DNA of 64,000 bases, taken from positions 248,001-312,000 of the forward strand of contig NZ_JAGILA010000008.1 in assembly GCF_017874595.1 (NCBI RefSeq), read 5' to 3'. This DNA comes from Sinorhizobium kostiense (GTDB lineage Bacteria; Pseudomonadota; Alphaproteobacteria; Rhizobiales; Rhizobiaceae). Under the pieces are notes generated by a model. It saw nothing but the letters and a program-made list of their open reading frames with translations, was not told the origin of the DNA and did not search any database. The stretch's first letter is position 1, and every line of letters begins with the position of its first letter. Made by a program: the position numbers and the translations under genes. Of this stretch, positions 36,301 through 46,686 are shown piece after piece.

Positions 36301-36698
36301 AGGACGGCCGCAGCCTCAATCAGGCGGTGCGGCGGGATATAGACGTCAGCACCGCCCGCTTCGAACGTGGCTTCGCGCAGCTCTTCCTGGATCGGGGCGT
36401 GATCGGCGTTGCCAACGGTGTCCTGCGCGGCGTCGACGTCGGGGCGACTTTCCAGGGCACGATTCGAGACGCCAACGGTCGCATGGACATGACGGGAACC
36501 TTCATGCCCGCCTATGGCCTCAACCGCATATTCGGGGAACTGCCGCTGATCGGGGGCCTGCTTGGAAACGGCCGCGATCGCGGATTGCTCGGTATCACCT
36601 TCAAACTGACGGGACCATTCAACCAGCCGAACCTGATAATCAATCCGCTGTCGATCATCGCGCCGGGCGTCTTCCGCAACATTTTTGAGTTTCAGTGA
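33312..36698 (+). CDS. AsmA-like / DUF3971 giant envelope protein
   Basis: 1128 aa. A cytoplasmic N-terminus of about 42 residues, one membrane helix (about 43-67) and a very long beta-rich periplasmic region with repeated hydrophobic-strand patterns. The C-terminal ~150 residues (RFERGFAQLFLDRGVIGVANGVLRG, MDMTGTFMPAYGLNRIFGELPLIG) are the AsmA-like C-terminal domain. Family members of YhdP/TamB/AsmA type form bridge-like grooves that carry phospholipids between inner and outer membranes. ATG chosen because GGAGGACGCCTGCGGCG precedes it. It ends before a strong hairpin shared with convergent tyrS. Confidence 0.88.
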   Translation: MSEIRGERIRFRRQDILALHTLPSAQASDPVVVHTPAPGGALRLCGKIILCVSLVVFVILASLIAVVESGLVDAPLNARARTALNAALGGNYSANVESTVVRVTGRGALALKARGVTLNESASRRPAVRLAAVSIALDPLALLAGRIAVTRLEAEGGELDTGLLPRGEPLDLTAVRIADVGAALETLFAHVDAMSRLTASSATQAVQLSDFSLQVTGSRGRTVPIAIRTLAFSRAADDTIRVDGVVDLDGREARLTATASGAGRRVAAIEAVLDDVPLTPFLYHGRFANEEPFGIDTAADVHLKATRAAEGEKPTLTVGVKTSEGGFHAGGLVSALNPSELNVTYDFERASVEILPSMVRIGQSTFPFTGALIDLDKTSGPGKKGFAVDLLLRDARSAPGDMEDHPLAFDAKVNGRFEADSHRLIFDRLMMSSPLGSMAGSLSVAFGNTSPQISFVALSDRMHATAVKQLWPWWVAKGARRWAIGNLFGGTITDARIEVSLPAGRIAESGGNLRLTENELNINFAIDDTRINIAGEIPPLRDTSGRFRLSGERMSVAVGKGVAFFPSGRSVALDGGEFVIPDVYGKPLMAEMKIEVGGEADAIAELVAYRPIQALQKTPFVPDDFTGPMTALVGARFGLISDQNPPRPLWQAEMRLEDVTINRPVAGRAISDLSGTMRIDNTEAVLAANATIDGAKMQIALTEPVDSAAKVTRKRQISGTLDDAARRKIAPSLSGIVSGPVGIEASLAEDGSQSVKADLGRATLSLPWIGWRKGAGIAANAEFTVSANDGITEISDFNIAGDGFGATGDLRVDDNGLASARLNGVRLANGDDFAVTVDRAKRGYTVALTGSSADIRLPLARAKGESGSAKKADVKVNAKLDRVLGFNGEVLSNVNFAYSTRGEQMDDIDLTAVTVSGQAVVARMVKAGPDNTLELATSDAGALARFTDIYRNMRGGLLNLRLRDRGARSWRGSVDVRKFALVGEQKLKSMVSSPAGQDGRSLNQAVRRDIDVSTARFERGFAQLFLDRGVIGVANGVLRGVDVGATFQGTIRDANGRMDMTGTFMPAYGLNRIFGELPLIGGLLGNGRDRGLLGITFKLTGPFNQPNLIINPLSIIAPGVFRNIFEFQ

Positions 36699-36785
36699 AG
36701 CCGGTCGCTTCGCGGAATGACTTGATTTGCCCGAGGTCTTTGCGCCGGCAGCACTCCGTCGTCATTCCCGTGCCCGCAGTCGAAG

Positions 36786-36821
36786 GAGATAGTCACGGTG
36801 CGGACGCACCGTGACTGTCTC
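36786..36821. terminator. Long hairpin between the AsmA-like gene and tyrS
   Basis: A 12-base arm (36791-36802) and its perfect complement (36805-36816), extended outward with one mismatch to about 36786-36821. It lies 88 bases after the plus-strand stop and 58 bases past the convergent tyrS stop, so it may act in both directions. No T-run follows, so termination is inferred. Confidence 0.5.
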
Positions 36822-36878
36822 CCTGTCATTCCAGCATTCCGGGCGCGGCACTATGAGACTTTATCGTGGTGCGGCGGA

Positions 36879-38132
36879 TCAGATCGGCCGCACCAGCATA
36901 TGCTTCTTCTTGCCGAGCGAGAGCTTGACGACGCCGTCGGCAGTGACATCGCCGCTTCCGATGACCCGACGCTCGTCGCTGATCTGCTGATCGTTGATCC
37001 GAACTGCGCCGCCCTGCACATGCCGCCGGGCCTCGCCATTCGTGCCTGCCAGGCCGGCGCGCACGATGAGCGTCAGCAGGCCCAGGCCGGCTTCCAGTTC
37101 CGGGGCGGGAACCTCGACCGACGGCAGGTTCTCGGCAAGCGCACCCTCCTCGAAGGTCTTGCGCGCCGTTTCGGCGGCATTTTCAGCAGCATCGCGGCCA
37201 TGCAGAATTGCGGTTACTTCGGTGGCAAGGATCTTCTTCGCCTCGTTGACCTCCGATCCACCCAACGCGGCAAGACGATTGATCTCTGTCATTGGCAAGA
37301 TGGTGAAAAGTTTCATGAAGCGAATGACATCGGCATCCTCGGTGTTTCGCCAGTACTGCCAGAAATCGTAGACAGAAAGCAGTTCCGAGTTCAGCCATAC
37401 GGCGCCGGAGGCGGACTTGCCCATCTTCGCTCCGGAGGCGGTAGTCAGCAGCGGGGAGGTGAGGGCATAGAGCTGCGGCGTGCCCATTCGGTGGCCGAGG
37501 TCGATGCCGTTGACGATATTGCCCCACTGGTCCGAACCGCCCATCTGAAGCCGGCAGTCATAGCGCTTGTTCAGCTCGACGAAATCGTATGCCTGCAGGA
37601 TCATGTAGTTGAACTCGAGGAACGACAGCGAGTGCTCCCGTTCGAGCCTCGTCTTCACGCTGTCGAAGGAAAGCATGCGGTTGACCGAGAAATGCCGGCC
37701 GACATCGCGCAGGAATTCGAGATAGTTCAGCGGGCGGAGCCACTCGGCATTGTTGATCATCAAGGCGCCGTTGGGGCCGTTGTCATAGTCGAGGTAGTTG
37801 GCAAAGACACGCTTGATCGAGGCGATGTTGTTTTCGATCGTGTCGACCGTCATCAACTGCCGCGCCTCGTCCTTGAAGGACGGATCGCCCACCATGCCGG
37901 TTCCGCCTCCCATCAGCGAAATGGGCCGATGGCCGGTCGCCTGAAACCAGTGCAGAAGCATGATCTGCGTCAGGTGACCGACGTGGAGGCTCGATGCCGT
38001 TGGATCATATCCGATATACGCGGTCACGGTTTCCTTGCGCAGCAGGTCATCGAGGCCGGTTTCATCGGATATCTGATGGATGAAACCGCGCTCGCTGAGG
38101 GTGTGCAGGAAATCGGACTTGAACACGGACAT
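36879..38132 (-). CDS. tyrS: Tyrosyl-tRNA synthetase
   Basis: 417 aa from ATG 38132; the frame extends further but family homology begins at [17 protein letters not shown]. Class I signatures: HIGH-type LHVGHL and KMSKS-type KMGKS in [14 protein letters not shown]. An S4 RNA-binding domain is at the C-terminus ([18 protein letters not shown]...GGAVRIN). It charges tRNA-Tyr. It is divergent from anmK with a 156-base shared upstream region. A very long plus-strand frame opposite it is a shadow. Confidence 0.97.
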   Translation of the reverse strand: MSVFKSDFLHTLSERGFIHQISDETGLDDLLRKETVTAYIGYDPTASSLHVGHLTQIMLLHWFQATGHRPISLMGGGTGMVGDPSFKDEARQLMTVDTIENNIASIKRVFANYLDYDNGPNGALMINNAEWLRPLNYLEFLRDVGRHFSVNRMLSFDSVKTRLEREHSLSFLEFNYMILQAYDFVELNKRYDCRLQMGGSDQWGNIVNGIDLGHRMGTPQLYALTSPLLTTASGAKMGKSASGAVWLNSELLSVYDFWQYWRNTEDADVIRFMKLFTILPMTEINRLAALGGSEVNEAKKILATEVTAILHGRDAAENAAETARKTFEEGALAENLPSVEVPAPELEAGLGLLTLIVRAGLAGTNGEARRHVQGGAVRINDQQISDERRVIGSGDVTADGVVKLSLGKKKHMLVRPI

Positions 38133-38288
38133 AAGCTGTCTCTTTCGGCTTGTTTGGACCTTTTCGGCGGGGCCTTTATCACTGTTTTGTCGAAAGTGCA
38201 CGTTTTTGCTTGGGGCAGCTTTTGCTATGAACGGAGCATTGGGCGGAGACACCGCCGTCTCATCCGCGTGTCGCATGGAGGAAATTCG

Positions 38289-39440
38289 TTGAGCAGGGTG
38301 TTAAAGGCGATCGGCCTGATGAGCGGCACGAGCATGGACGGAATCGACGTCGCGCTCATCGAGACCGACGGCGACACCGTGGTCGGGCGCGGTCCTGCCA
38401 CCGGTTATGCTTATGACCCGGCTTTCCGGCAAAGGCTGAAGCGGGGACTCGATGAGGCGAGGACGATAAGGGACAGGCAGGAGCGGCCCGGAACCCTCGC
38501 GGAACTCGAACGGGACCTGACGTTGCGGCATGCCGACTCGGTCAAGACGTTCCTTCATGAAAACAATATTTTAGCTGAAGATGTTGATGTTATCGGTTTC
38601 CACGGCCAGACAGTTCTGCATCGGCCCGCCGAGGGCCTGACGGTGCAGATCGGTGAGGGTGAAATGCTGGCTCGGGAAACGCGGATCGATGTGGTCTACG
38701 ACATGCGGGCCAACGACATGATCCATGGTGGTCAAGGCGCGCCACTCATTCCCGCCTATCACGCTGTGCTGGCGCGCGGCTTGTCCGAACGCCAAGGCTT
38801 GAAGGCGCCGATCGCCTTCGTCAATATAGGCGGCATTTCCAATCTCACTTTCATCGGCGAGGGCGAGATCGTCGCCTATGACAGCGGCCCGGGTAACACG
38901 CTGATCGATCAGTGGGTGGAAGCCCATGCTGGCATCCCCTTCGATCAGGGCGGAATGGTCGCGAGCGAGGGGTCCGTTCTGCCGGAGCTTGCCGATCGCT
39001 ATCTCTCCCACCCCTTCTTCTCGGCGGCAAAGCGCCGTTCGCTCGATCGCAACGATTTCGTGCCGCCCGCGGGCAGTGAAGCCAGTCTCGAGGACGGAGC
39101 TCGCACGCTTGCCTATGTCACCGCGGCAGCGATCGTCCGCTCCGCCGCCCATCTGCCGGCGATCCCCGCAACCTACATCATTTGCGGCGGCGGCCGACTC
39201 AATCCGGTCATCATGCGGGATTTGGCGGGGCTCGCCGAGAAAGCAGGCAGCCGCGTCTTTGCGGCAGAGGCGCTTGAGCTCGACGGCGATTCGATGGAGG
39301 CGGAGGCCTGGGCCTATCTGGCCGTGCGGTCGCTCCGCGGATTGCCCTTGACCTATCCCGGGACGACGGGCGTCAGCCGGCCGGTCAGCGGAGGACGAAG
39401 AGCGGCAAAACCGACCGGCACAGGTCATGCTGAGGTTTGA
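38289..39440 (+). CDS. anmK: Anhydro-N-acetylmuramic acid kinase
   Basis: 383 aa from a TTG start at 38289, supported by GGAGGAAATTCG just before it and by the family opening [24 protein letters not shown]. It phosphorylates and hydrolyses anhydro-MurNAc to MurNAc-6-phosphate in cell-wall recycling. Further blocks: [45 protein letters not shown] and [12 protein letters not shown]. The upstream part of this open frame is antisense to tyrS and not coding. Divergent from tyrS. Confidence 0.96.
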   Translation: MSRVLKAIGLMSGTSMDGIDVALIETDGDTVVGRGPATGYAYDPAFRQRLKRGLDEARTIRDRQERPGTLAELERDLTLRHADSVKTFLHENNILAEDVDVIGFHGQTVLHRPAEGLTVQIGEGEMLARETRIDVVYDMRANDMIHGGQGAPLIPAYHAVLARGLSERQGLKAPIAFVNIGGISNLTFIGEGEIVAYDSGPGNTLIDQWVEAHAGIPFDQGGMVASEGSVLPELADRYLSHPFFSAAKRRSLDRNDFVPPAGSEASLEDGARTLAYVTAAAIVRSAAHLPAIPATYIICGGGRLNPVIMRDLAGLAEKAGSRVFAAEALELDGDSMEAEAWAYLAVRSLRGLPLTYPGTTGVSRPVSGGRRAAKPTGTGHAEV

Positions 39441-39566
39441 CATGAGAGTGCTGCGCGGGTTTCCGGCTTAATGAATTCTTCGTGTGCGATGGCTAATCTG
39501 TGTCCCATCATGCAACTGCATTCGCAGCTCGATTGATCTGCGGCGAAGGGTTTTCGGATTCTGTCG

Positions 39567-40766
39567 ATGGGTGGTGCGATTTCCCTTCTGGCGGTGAATT
39601 TCATCATCGCCCAGGTCTTCGTCGTGGCCTTCCTCGTCGTGGCGGCGAAGAGCCGGACGAGGCTGCCGGCGATCTGGTGCGCCGCCGGCTTTGCCGTGGC
39701 ATCGCTTTCGGCCGTCTTCGAAACCGTGCTGCCGTTCTCGGTCGTACCGAAGCTATTTGCGGTGGGAGCCTTTGCAAGCGTGCTTGCCGGCTTCATCCTG
39801 ATTCGACTCGCATTGGGGTTGTTCTACGGCGTATCGGCGAAGCATTCGCATATGGCGGTCTTTTTCGCCGGTTCGGTGGTCTTGGATCTGATGATCTACG
39901 ACCTGCCGCGTGGAACGCTGCAGCACGCCTTTTTCTACCAACTTCCGTTCTGTCTCGTCCAAGCGTGGTCCGCATCGACGATCATCCGATCTGAGCGGAG
40001 GTCCCCTGCGGACCGGATTCTCTTCTTGCTGCTGGTCCTGACTGCACTTTATTACCTGGTGAAGGTATACGCCGCGATCACCGCCGGATCGGGGACAACC
40101 GCGGCGGATTATCTTGCAAGCCCTTTCGCGCTGATCTCTCAAGCCCTGGGTGCCATGCTGATCGTCTCGACCGGCGTGGCGATGCTGGGGGTCATGGTCA
40201 AGGAGATCATCGACGAGGCCCGCGCCAGCTCGGAACTCGACGCGCTCTCCGGCCTCTGCAATCGACGGGGTTTCCTGGACCGCGTGGGGCCTTTGTTGCC
40301 AGCGGCTGGCGACGATGGACCCGGTGCGCTGATCCTGACCGATCTCGACCGCTTCAAGCTCGTCAACGACACCTATGGCCACCATGCAGGCGACGAAGTG
40401 ATACGGCAATTCTCCCGAGTGCTCCTCGATCTGATGCCGAGCAAGGCCGTGCCGGGGCGCCTTGGCGGTGAGGAATTCGCCTTGTTTCTTCCGCGCGTGG
40501 GCCTCGCCGACGCGCGGGTGCTCGCAAACGGGTTGAGAGCGGCGCTGGCCTCGAAGCGCATCGACGCTCTTCCGGAAACTGCCAGGGTGACCGCAAGTTT
40601 CGGCGTTGCTGCCGTCAATGCCGACGAGCCGTTGGAAGCGGCCATCCAACGGGCGGACAAGGCGCTTTATGCCGCCAAGGCAGGCGGACGGAACCGGGTG
40701 GAAATCGCCGAGCCGCCCGTGCGCATCGTCGCATCCGCCGGATCGCAACGTGCCGGGAACTCCTGA
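39567..40766 (+). CDS. Membrane diguanylate cyclase (GGDEF)
   Basis: 399 aa. About six membrane helices (residues 5-210) lead to a GGDEF domain (about 222-385). The active-site loop is GGEEF (300-304), and substrate residues LTDLDRFKLVND and SGLCNRRGFL are intact, so cyclase activity is expected. The allosteric RxxD I-site is missing: the residues before GGEEF read PSKAVPGR. Product inhibition by c-di-GMP is therefore unlikely. The start lacks a clear Shine-Dalgarno (TGTCGATGG). The helices do not match a known sensor family I can name. Confidence 0.9.
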   Translation: MGGAISLLAVNFIIAQVFVVAFLVVAAKSRTRLPAIWCAAGFAVASLSAVFETVLPFSVVPKLFAVGAFASVLAGFILIRLALGLFYGVSAKHSHMAVFFAGSVVLDLMIYDLPRGTLQHAFFYQLPFCLVQAWSASTIIRSERRSPADRILFLLLVLTALYYLVKVYAAITAGSGTTAADYLASPFALISQALGAMLIVSTGVAMLGVMVKEIIDEARASSELDALSGLCNRRGFLDRVGPLLPAAGDDGPGALILTDLDRFKLVNDTYGHHAGDEVIRQFSRVLLDLMPSKAVPGRLGGEEFALFLPRVGLADARVLANGLRAALASKRIDALPETARVTASFGVAAVNADEPLEAAIQRADKALYAAKAGGRNRVEIAEPPVRIVASAGSQRAGNS

Positions 40767-40797
40767 TCTCTGGCGAATCTGGCGGCAGATACAAAAC

Positions 40798-40820
40798 GAC
40801 CCGGAAATCGATTCCGGGTC
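40798..40820. terminator. Bidirectional terminator hairpin
   Basis: A 9-base arm (40798-40806, GACCCGGAA) pairs with 40812-40820 (TTCCGGGTC) around a short loop, between the convergent GGDEF and hydrolase genes. A weak CTCTTT tail follows on the plus strand. Confidence 0.65.
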
Positions 40821-40849
40821 GCTCTTTGCATGGAAGCATAAGCCGCAGG

Positions 40850-41527
40850 TCAGCGGATGCGCTTGGCAGCAGGTTCCGGCACCAGTTCGCCGTTAAGCCG
40901 CCGGTCGAGATAGTCTTCGCATTCGGCCATCAGATGTTCGATCTGGCCGTTGAAGAAGTGGTTGGCGCCTGGAACCGTCTTGTGAGTGATGAGAATGCCT
41001 TTTTGCGCCTTCAGCTTGTCGACGAGGCCGTTCACATCTTTCTCCGGCGCGACCTTGTCGGCGTCGCCGTTGATGATCAGGCCGGAAGACGGGCAGGGCG
41101 CCAGGAACGAGAAGTCGTAGATGTTCGGCTGCGGCGCGACAGCCATGAAGCCTTCGATCTCCGGCCGGCGCATCAGCAATTGCATGCCGATCCAGGCACC
41201 GAAGGAATAGCCGGCAACCCAGCAGCTCTTCGAATCGGGGTGCAGGCTCTGGACCCAGTCGAGAGCGGAGGCTGCATCGGAAAGCTCGCCGGCGCCATGG
41301 TCGAACTCACCCTGGCTGCGGCCTATACCGCGGAAATTGAAGCGCAGGGTCGTGAAACCGCGCTTCTGGAACATGTAAAAGAGCTGATAGACGATCTGGT
41401 TGTTCATCGTGCCGCCGAATTGCGGGTGCGGATGAAGGATGATCGCAATCGGCGCGCTCTTCTGCTTCGAAGGCTGATAACGGCCCTCGAGGCGACCAGC
41501 CGGTCCGTTGAAGATGATTTCGGGCAT
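40850..41527 (-). CDS. Alpha/beta hydrolase (DUF-type, YsoA/CMBL-like)
   Basis: 225 aa. Opening MPEIIFNGPAGRLEGRYQP and HPHPQFGGTMNNQIV (oxyanion-side loop), nucleophile elbow GYSFGAW, Asp in INGDADKVAPE and His in GANHFFNGQ. This is a common rhizobial cytosolic hydrolase family of unknown substrate. It converges with the GGDEF gene over a bidirectional hairpin. Its start faces the suf promoter region (224 bases). Confidence 0.9.
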   Translation of the reverse strand: MPEIIFNGPAGRLEGRYQPSKQKSAPIAIILHPHPQFGGTMNNQIVYQLFYMFQKRGFTTLRFNFRGIGRSQGEFDHGAGELSDAASALDWVQSLHPDSKSCWVAGYSFGAWIGMQLLMRRPEIEGFMAVAPQPNIYDFSFLAPCPSSGLIINGDADKVAPEKDVNGLVDKLKAQKGILITHKTVPGANHFFNGQIEHLMAECEDYLDRRLNGELVPEPAAKRIR

Positions 41528-41581
41528 TGGCTCTCCGGGGATGTTTCTGGCTCAAATTATGGTTCTTGGCGCCGATCTGTC

Positions 41582-41610
41582 TTGACGAAACAAGTCAGCT
41601 TTTCTAGAAC
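41582..41610 (+). promoter_or_regulatory. Predicted suf operon promoter
   Basis: TTGACG (41582-41587) and TAGAAC (41605-41610) with a 17-base spacer form a good housekeeping-type promoter, the transcript starting near 41617. This leaves a leader of about 135 bases before the first suf start codon. Confidence 0.6.
41583..41597. promoter_or_regulatory. IRO-type box (TGA-N9-TCA), candidate RirA site
   Basis: TGA at 41583-41585, nine bases, TCA at 41595-41597. TGA-N9-TCA is the core of the rhizobial iron-responsive operator bound by RirA. It overlaps the predicted -35 hexamer of suf, a repressing position. Confidence 0.55.
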
Positions 41611-41614
41611 CTAC

Positions 41615-41631
41615 TTTAGAACCGTTCAAAA
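41615..41631. promoter_or_regulatory. ICE-like motif, candidate Irr site
   Basis: TTTAGAACCGTTCAAAA differs at one base from the palindrome TTTAGAA-N3-TTCTAAA, the iron-control element bound by Irr in rhizobia. It falls at the predicted suf transcription start. Confidence 0.55.
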
Positions 41632-41751
41632 CTTCGGTGCGTGTGTTCCGCCATGTGTCTCGTCTCATAAGGCAAGCGACGCGGAAAATTCAAGAAAAAT
41701 GCAGCGACATCGACTGTGTGGACTGAACGGCTGGTCTTGACGAAGGAAACC

Positions 41752-42918
41752 ATGTCGAAAGAGCGCATTTACATGGACTGGAACGCGACGGCGCCGCTTC
41801 TCGCCGAAGCGCGCGATGCCTTTCTGTCAGCGCTCGATCTGACCGGCAATCCTTCATCCGTTCATCGCGAGGGGCGGGCAGTCCGTGCCCTTGTCGAAAA
41901 CGCCCGCCGCGATGTGGCGGCGCTTTGCGGCGCAGAACCATCCTCCGTCGTCTTTACCAGCGGCGCCACCGAAGCAGCCAACATGGTGCTGACCCCGGAT
42001 TTCCGCATGGGGCGCACGCCGCTCAGGATCGGTAAACTCTATGTCTCGGCTATCGAGCATCCGGCCGTGCGCGAGGGCGGACGGTTTCAGCGCGAGGACG
42101 TCATCGAAGTGCCGGTGACGAAGGCGGGCGTCATCGACTGTGTCGCGCTGGAGAGGTCGCTTTCGGCGCATGATCGCCCGTCCGGGCTGCCGATGGTGGC
42201 AGTGATGCTCGCCAACAATGAGACGGGCATTGTCCAGCCGGTTGCCGAGGTCGCCGCGATCGTGCGGGCGCATGGCGGTTTGCTGGTCGTCGACGCGGTG
42301 CAAGCCGCGGGCCGCGTGCCGTTGTCGTTCGGAGCGCTCGGTGCCGATTTCCTCATCATCTCGTCACACAAGATCGGCGGGCCCAAGGGTGCGGGCGCCT
42401 TGCTGGTCCGCGGTGAGATCATGATGCCCGCGCCGCTTGTTCGCGGCGGCGGCCAGGAGAAAGGCCACCGCTCCGGAACGGAGAACGCGCCGGCGCTCGC
42501 AGGTTTTGCCGCCGCTGCCAGAGCGGCCTCCAGCGATATCGAGGGCCGCATGAACGCGATTGCCGCATTGCGCGATCGGCTCGAGGCGGAAATGCGGTTA
42601 ACGGCTCCCGACGTGGTGATCCATGGTGCAGACGTTGCGCGGATCGCCAATACGACCTTCTTTACGCTTCCGGGGCTGAAGGCGGAGACGGGTCAGATCG
42701 CCTTCGATCTGGAAGGCGTGGCGCTCTCGGCAGGTTCCGCATGCTCTTCCGGCAGGGTAGGACAGAGTCATGTGCTGACGGCCATGCGCTATGATCATCG
42801 CCAGGGCGCGTTGCGGATTTCGATCGGCGTGACGACGACGCAAGCGGAGATCGAGCGTTGCGCTCATGTCTTCGCGAAAGTGGCGGCGCGCCGCCGCGGG
42901 GCCGGTGAAGCGGCTTGA
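41752..42918 (+). CDS. Cysteine desulfurase, NifS/IscS type (sufS2 position)
   Basis: 388 aa from ATG 41752, preceded by GAAGGAAACC. PLP-dependent enzyme that removes sulfur from cysteine for Fe-S clusters: opening IYMDWNATAPL, SSVVFTSGATEAANM, PLP lysine in SSHKIGGPKGAG, and the active cysteine in SAGSACSSGRVGQSH. The SACSSG form marks the IscS/NifS group, unlike the later SufS in the same operon. It is the first gene of suf and lies behind the iron-control sites. In Agrobacterium the gene in this place is called sufS2. Confidence 0.93.
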   Translation: MSKERIYMDWNATAPLLAEARDAFLSALDLTGNPSSVHREGRAVRALVENARRDVAALCGAEPSSVVFTSGATEAANMVLTPDFRMGRTPLRIGKLYVSAIEHPAVREGGRFQREDVIEVPVTKAGVIDCVALERSLSAHDRPSGLPMVAVMLANNETGIVQPVAEVAAIVRAHGGLLVVDAVQAAGRVPLSFGALGADFLIISSHKIGGPKGAGALLVRGEIMMPAPLVRGGGQEKGHRSGTENAPALAGFAAAARAASSDIEGRMNAIAALRDRLEAEMRLTAPDVVIHGADVARIANTTFFTLPGLKAETGQIAFDLEGVALSAGSACSSGRVGQSHVLTAMRYDHRQGALRISIGVTTTQAEIERCAHVFAKVAARRRGAGEAA

Positions 42919-43069
42919 CGCGTAAGGACTGGATGAAATTGCGGAAAAGCAATTTTCCGCTTGGCAAACGGGGTGAAAAGCGCCTTTTAGCCATTACATA
43001 AGCGGTGCGCAAAATTGCATCGAGTTGTCAAGCTGCCGGACCTTGGATCCGGCGAGATTGGAGAACGAC

Positions 43070-44539
<1,470 letters not shown>

Positions 44540-44618
44540 GCCTGCGCAGATTACCCGAACCGGCGCGCAGGACATTGCGCGCGAGAACAGATTACGTCGT
44601 TTCCCAAGAGGACGAACA

Positions 44619-45374
44619 ATGCTCGAAATCAAGAACCTGCATGCACGCATCGCCGAAGACGGCACCGAAATCATCCGCGGCCTGAACCTGACCGTGAAGG
44701 CCGGCGAGGTCGCCGCCATCATGGGGCCGAACGGCTCGGGCAAGTCGACGCTGTCCTATGTCCTCTCCGGCCGCGAAGACTATGAAGTGACCGAGGGCGA
44801 CATCCTTTACAACGGCGAGAGCATCCTCGAACTCGACGCCGCCGAGCGCGCGGCAAAGGGCCTCTTCCTCGCGTTCCAATATCCGGTGGAAATCCCGGGT
44901 GTGGCGACCATGCAGTTCCTGAAGGTGGCAATGAACGAGCAGCGCAAGTATCGCGGCGAAGACGAGCTGTCGACGCCGGAATTCATGCGCCGCGTCAAGG
45001 AAGCCGCCGCCGAGCTCAAGATCGCGCCGGAAATGCTGCGCCGGCCGCTGAATGTCGGCTTCTCCGGCGGTGAGAAGAAGCGCGCCGAGATCCTGCAGAT
45101 GGCGCTGCTCGAGCCGAAGCTTTGCGTTCTCGACGAAACCGACTCCGGCCTCGATATCGACGCGCTCAAGGTCGTCGCCGACGGCGTCAACGCGTTGCGC
45201 TCGCCGGACCGTGCCGTCGTCGTGATTACGCACTATCAGCGCCTGCTCGACTACATCGTCCCGGACACCGTCCATGTCCTCTACAGGGGCCAGGTGGTCA
45301 AGTCGGGCGACAAGACGCTGGCGCACGAACTCGAAGCCAATGGCTATGCGGACATCATCGGGGCTGCGGCCTGA
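44619..45374 (+). CDS. sufC: Fe-S assembly ATPase SufC
   Basis: 251 aa ABC-type ATPase without membrane partner. Walker A GPNGSGKST, signature FSGGEKKRAEI, Walker B LCVLDETDSGLDIDAL, His switch VITHYQRLL. The SufC-specific AERAAKGLFLAFQYPVEIPG is present. It powers the SufBCD scaffold. Start 79 bases after sufB. Confidence 0.97.
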   Translation: MLEIKNLHARIAEDGTEIIRGLNLTVKAGEVAAIMGPNGSGKSTLSYVLSGREDYEVTEGDILYNGESILELDAAERAAKGLFLAFQYPVEIPGVATMQFLKVAMNEQRKYRGEDELSTPEFMRRVKEAAAELKIAPEMLRRPLNVGFSGGEKKRAEILQMALLEPKLCVLDETDSGLDIDALKVVADGVNALRSPDRAVVVITHYQRLLDYIVPDTVHVLYRGQVVKSGDKTLAHELEANGYADIIGAAA

Positions 45375-45396
45375 GGCCTGTTGAAGGAGTGTTCGA

Positions 45397-46674
45397 ATGA
45401 ATATGCAACAGGCCATCAAGATGACGGCAGCCGAATCGGCGCTCGTCGACGCCTACACCGCGCAGATCGGCGATCTGCCGGGGGACGGGGCCGTGCTGTC
45501 GCTTCGCGATACGCTTGTCCATGAATTGAGGACGGCCGGCCTGCCGACGCGGCGGGTCGAAGCCTGGCACTATACCGACCTGCGCACGCTGCTGCGCTCG
45601 GTGCCCGCGGCCGATTCGACCGCCTTCTCCGAGCGGGTCGAGGCGATCGTTCCGGGCGCTTCGGTGCTTTCTGTCCGCAACGGCCAGGCGGATCTGAAGA
45701 CACTTCCCGAAGGCGTCACCGCGCGTTCCTATTCCGAGAGCCTCCTTGACGGGTCGGCGGCCGCCGGCCTCGCCGTGCTCGGCGCGGACGATGCGATCGG
45801 CCGGATCAATGGTGGCCTGGTGCGTGGCGGTCTGGAGATTGCCGTTGCCGAGGGTGCCGAACTGAAGGCCCCGGTAGAAATCCAGGTTGTGCAGAGCCAC
45901 GGTCAGGCGCATACGCGCTTCCCCGTTTCCTTCGGGGCCGGTGCCAAGGCAACCATGATCGAGCGGCATCTTTCGACGAGTGCGGAGCCGAGCTTCGTTT
46001 CGTCCGTCAGCGACGTGACGCTTGCGGAAGGCGCCGACGTGATCTGGATCATCCTGCAGCAGCAGGGCCCGGCCGATACCCATCTCGGCCAGATCCGTTT
46101 CGATCTCGGCAAGGACGCCAAGTTGCACCTCTTCGTGATCAATGCCGGCGGCAAACTGGTGCGCCAGGAGCTTCACGGCAAGGCAAGCGGTGAGGGTGCC
46201 GACCTGACGCTGCGTGGCATAAACCTGCTCGGCGGCGACAGCCATACGGACGTGACCTTTACGCTCAGCCATGACGTGCCGCACACGACCTCGAGCGAAA
46301 TCATCCGCAACGTCGTGTTCGATCGGGCAAAGGGCGTGTTCCAGGGCAAGATCCTGGTGGCCAAGGATGCCCAGAAGACAGACGCGAAGATGGCCTGCAA
46401 CACGCTGCTGTTGTCCGACGACGCCGATCTTTCCGCCAAGCCGGAGCTCGAGATCTTCGCGGACGACGTTCAGTGCGGCCACGGTGCAACCGTTGCCGAC
46501 ATCGATCACACGCAGCTCTTCTACCTGCTTTCCCGCGGTATTCCCGAGAAGAAGGCGCGCGCGATGCTCGTCAACGCCTTCGTCGCCGAGATCGTCGAGG
46601 AGCTGGAAGACGACGAGGCGCTGGTCGAGGCGCTCGAGGGCGTGATCTCGGCCTGGCTCGAAAAACACGCCTGA
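45397..46674 (+). CDS. sufD: Fe-S assembly protein SufD
   Basis: 425 aa. Partner of SufB in the SufBC2D scaffold. N-terminal RVEAWHYTDLRTLLRS, a beta-helix core, and the C-terminal CGHGATVADIDHTQLFYL, IPEKKARAMLVNAF blocks typical of SufD. 22 bases after sufC; ends 12 bases before the sufS ATG. Confidence 0.96.
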   Translation: MNMQQAIKMTAAESALVDAYTAQIGDLPGDGAVLSLRDTLVHELRTAGLPTRRVEAWHYTDLRTLLRSVPAADSTAFSERVEAIVPGASVLSVRNGQADLKTLPEGVTARSYSESLLDGSAAAGLAVLGADDAIGRINGGLVRGGLEIAVAEGAELKAPVEIQVVQSHGQAHTRFPVSFGAGAKATMIERHLSTSAEPSFVSSVSDVTLAEGADVIWIILQQQGPADTHLGQIRFDLGKDAKLHLFVINAGGKLVRQELHGKASGEGADLTLRGINLLGGDSHTDVTFTLSHDVPHTTSSEIIRNVVFDRAKGVFQGKILVAKDAQKTDAKMACNTLLLSDDADLSAKPELEIFADDVQCGHGATVADIDHTQLFYLLSRGIPEKKARAMLVNAFVAEIVEELEDDEALVEALEGVISAWLEKHA

Positions 46675-46686
46675 TTGGACAAATAC

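Noticed and set aside
36798..38288. A very long plus-strand open frame running into anmK
   Set aside because: It is antisense to the clear tyrS gene; only the part from TTG 38289 has anmK homology and a ribosome-binding site.
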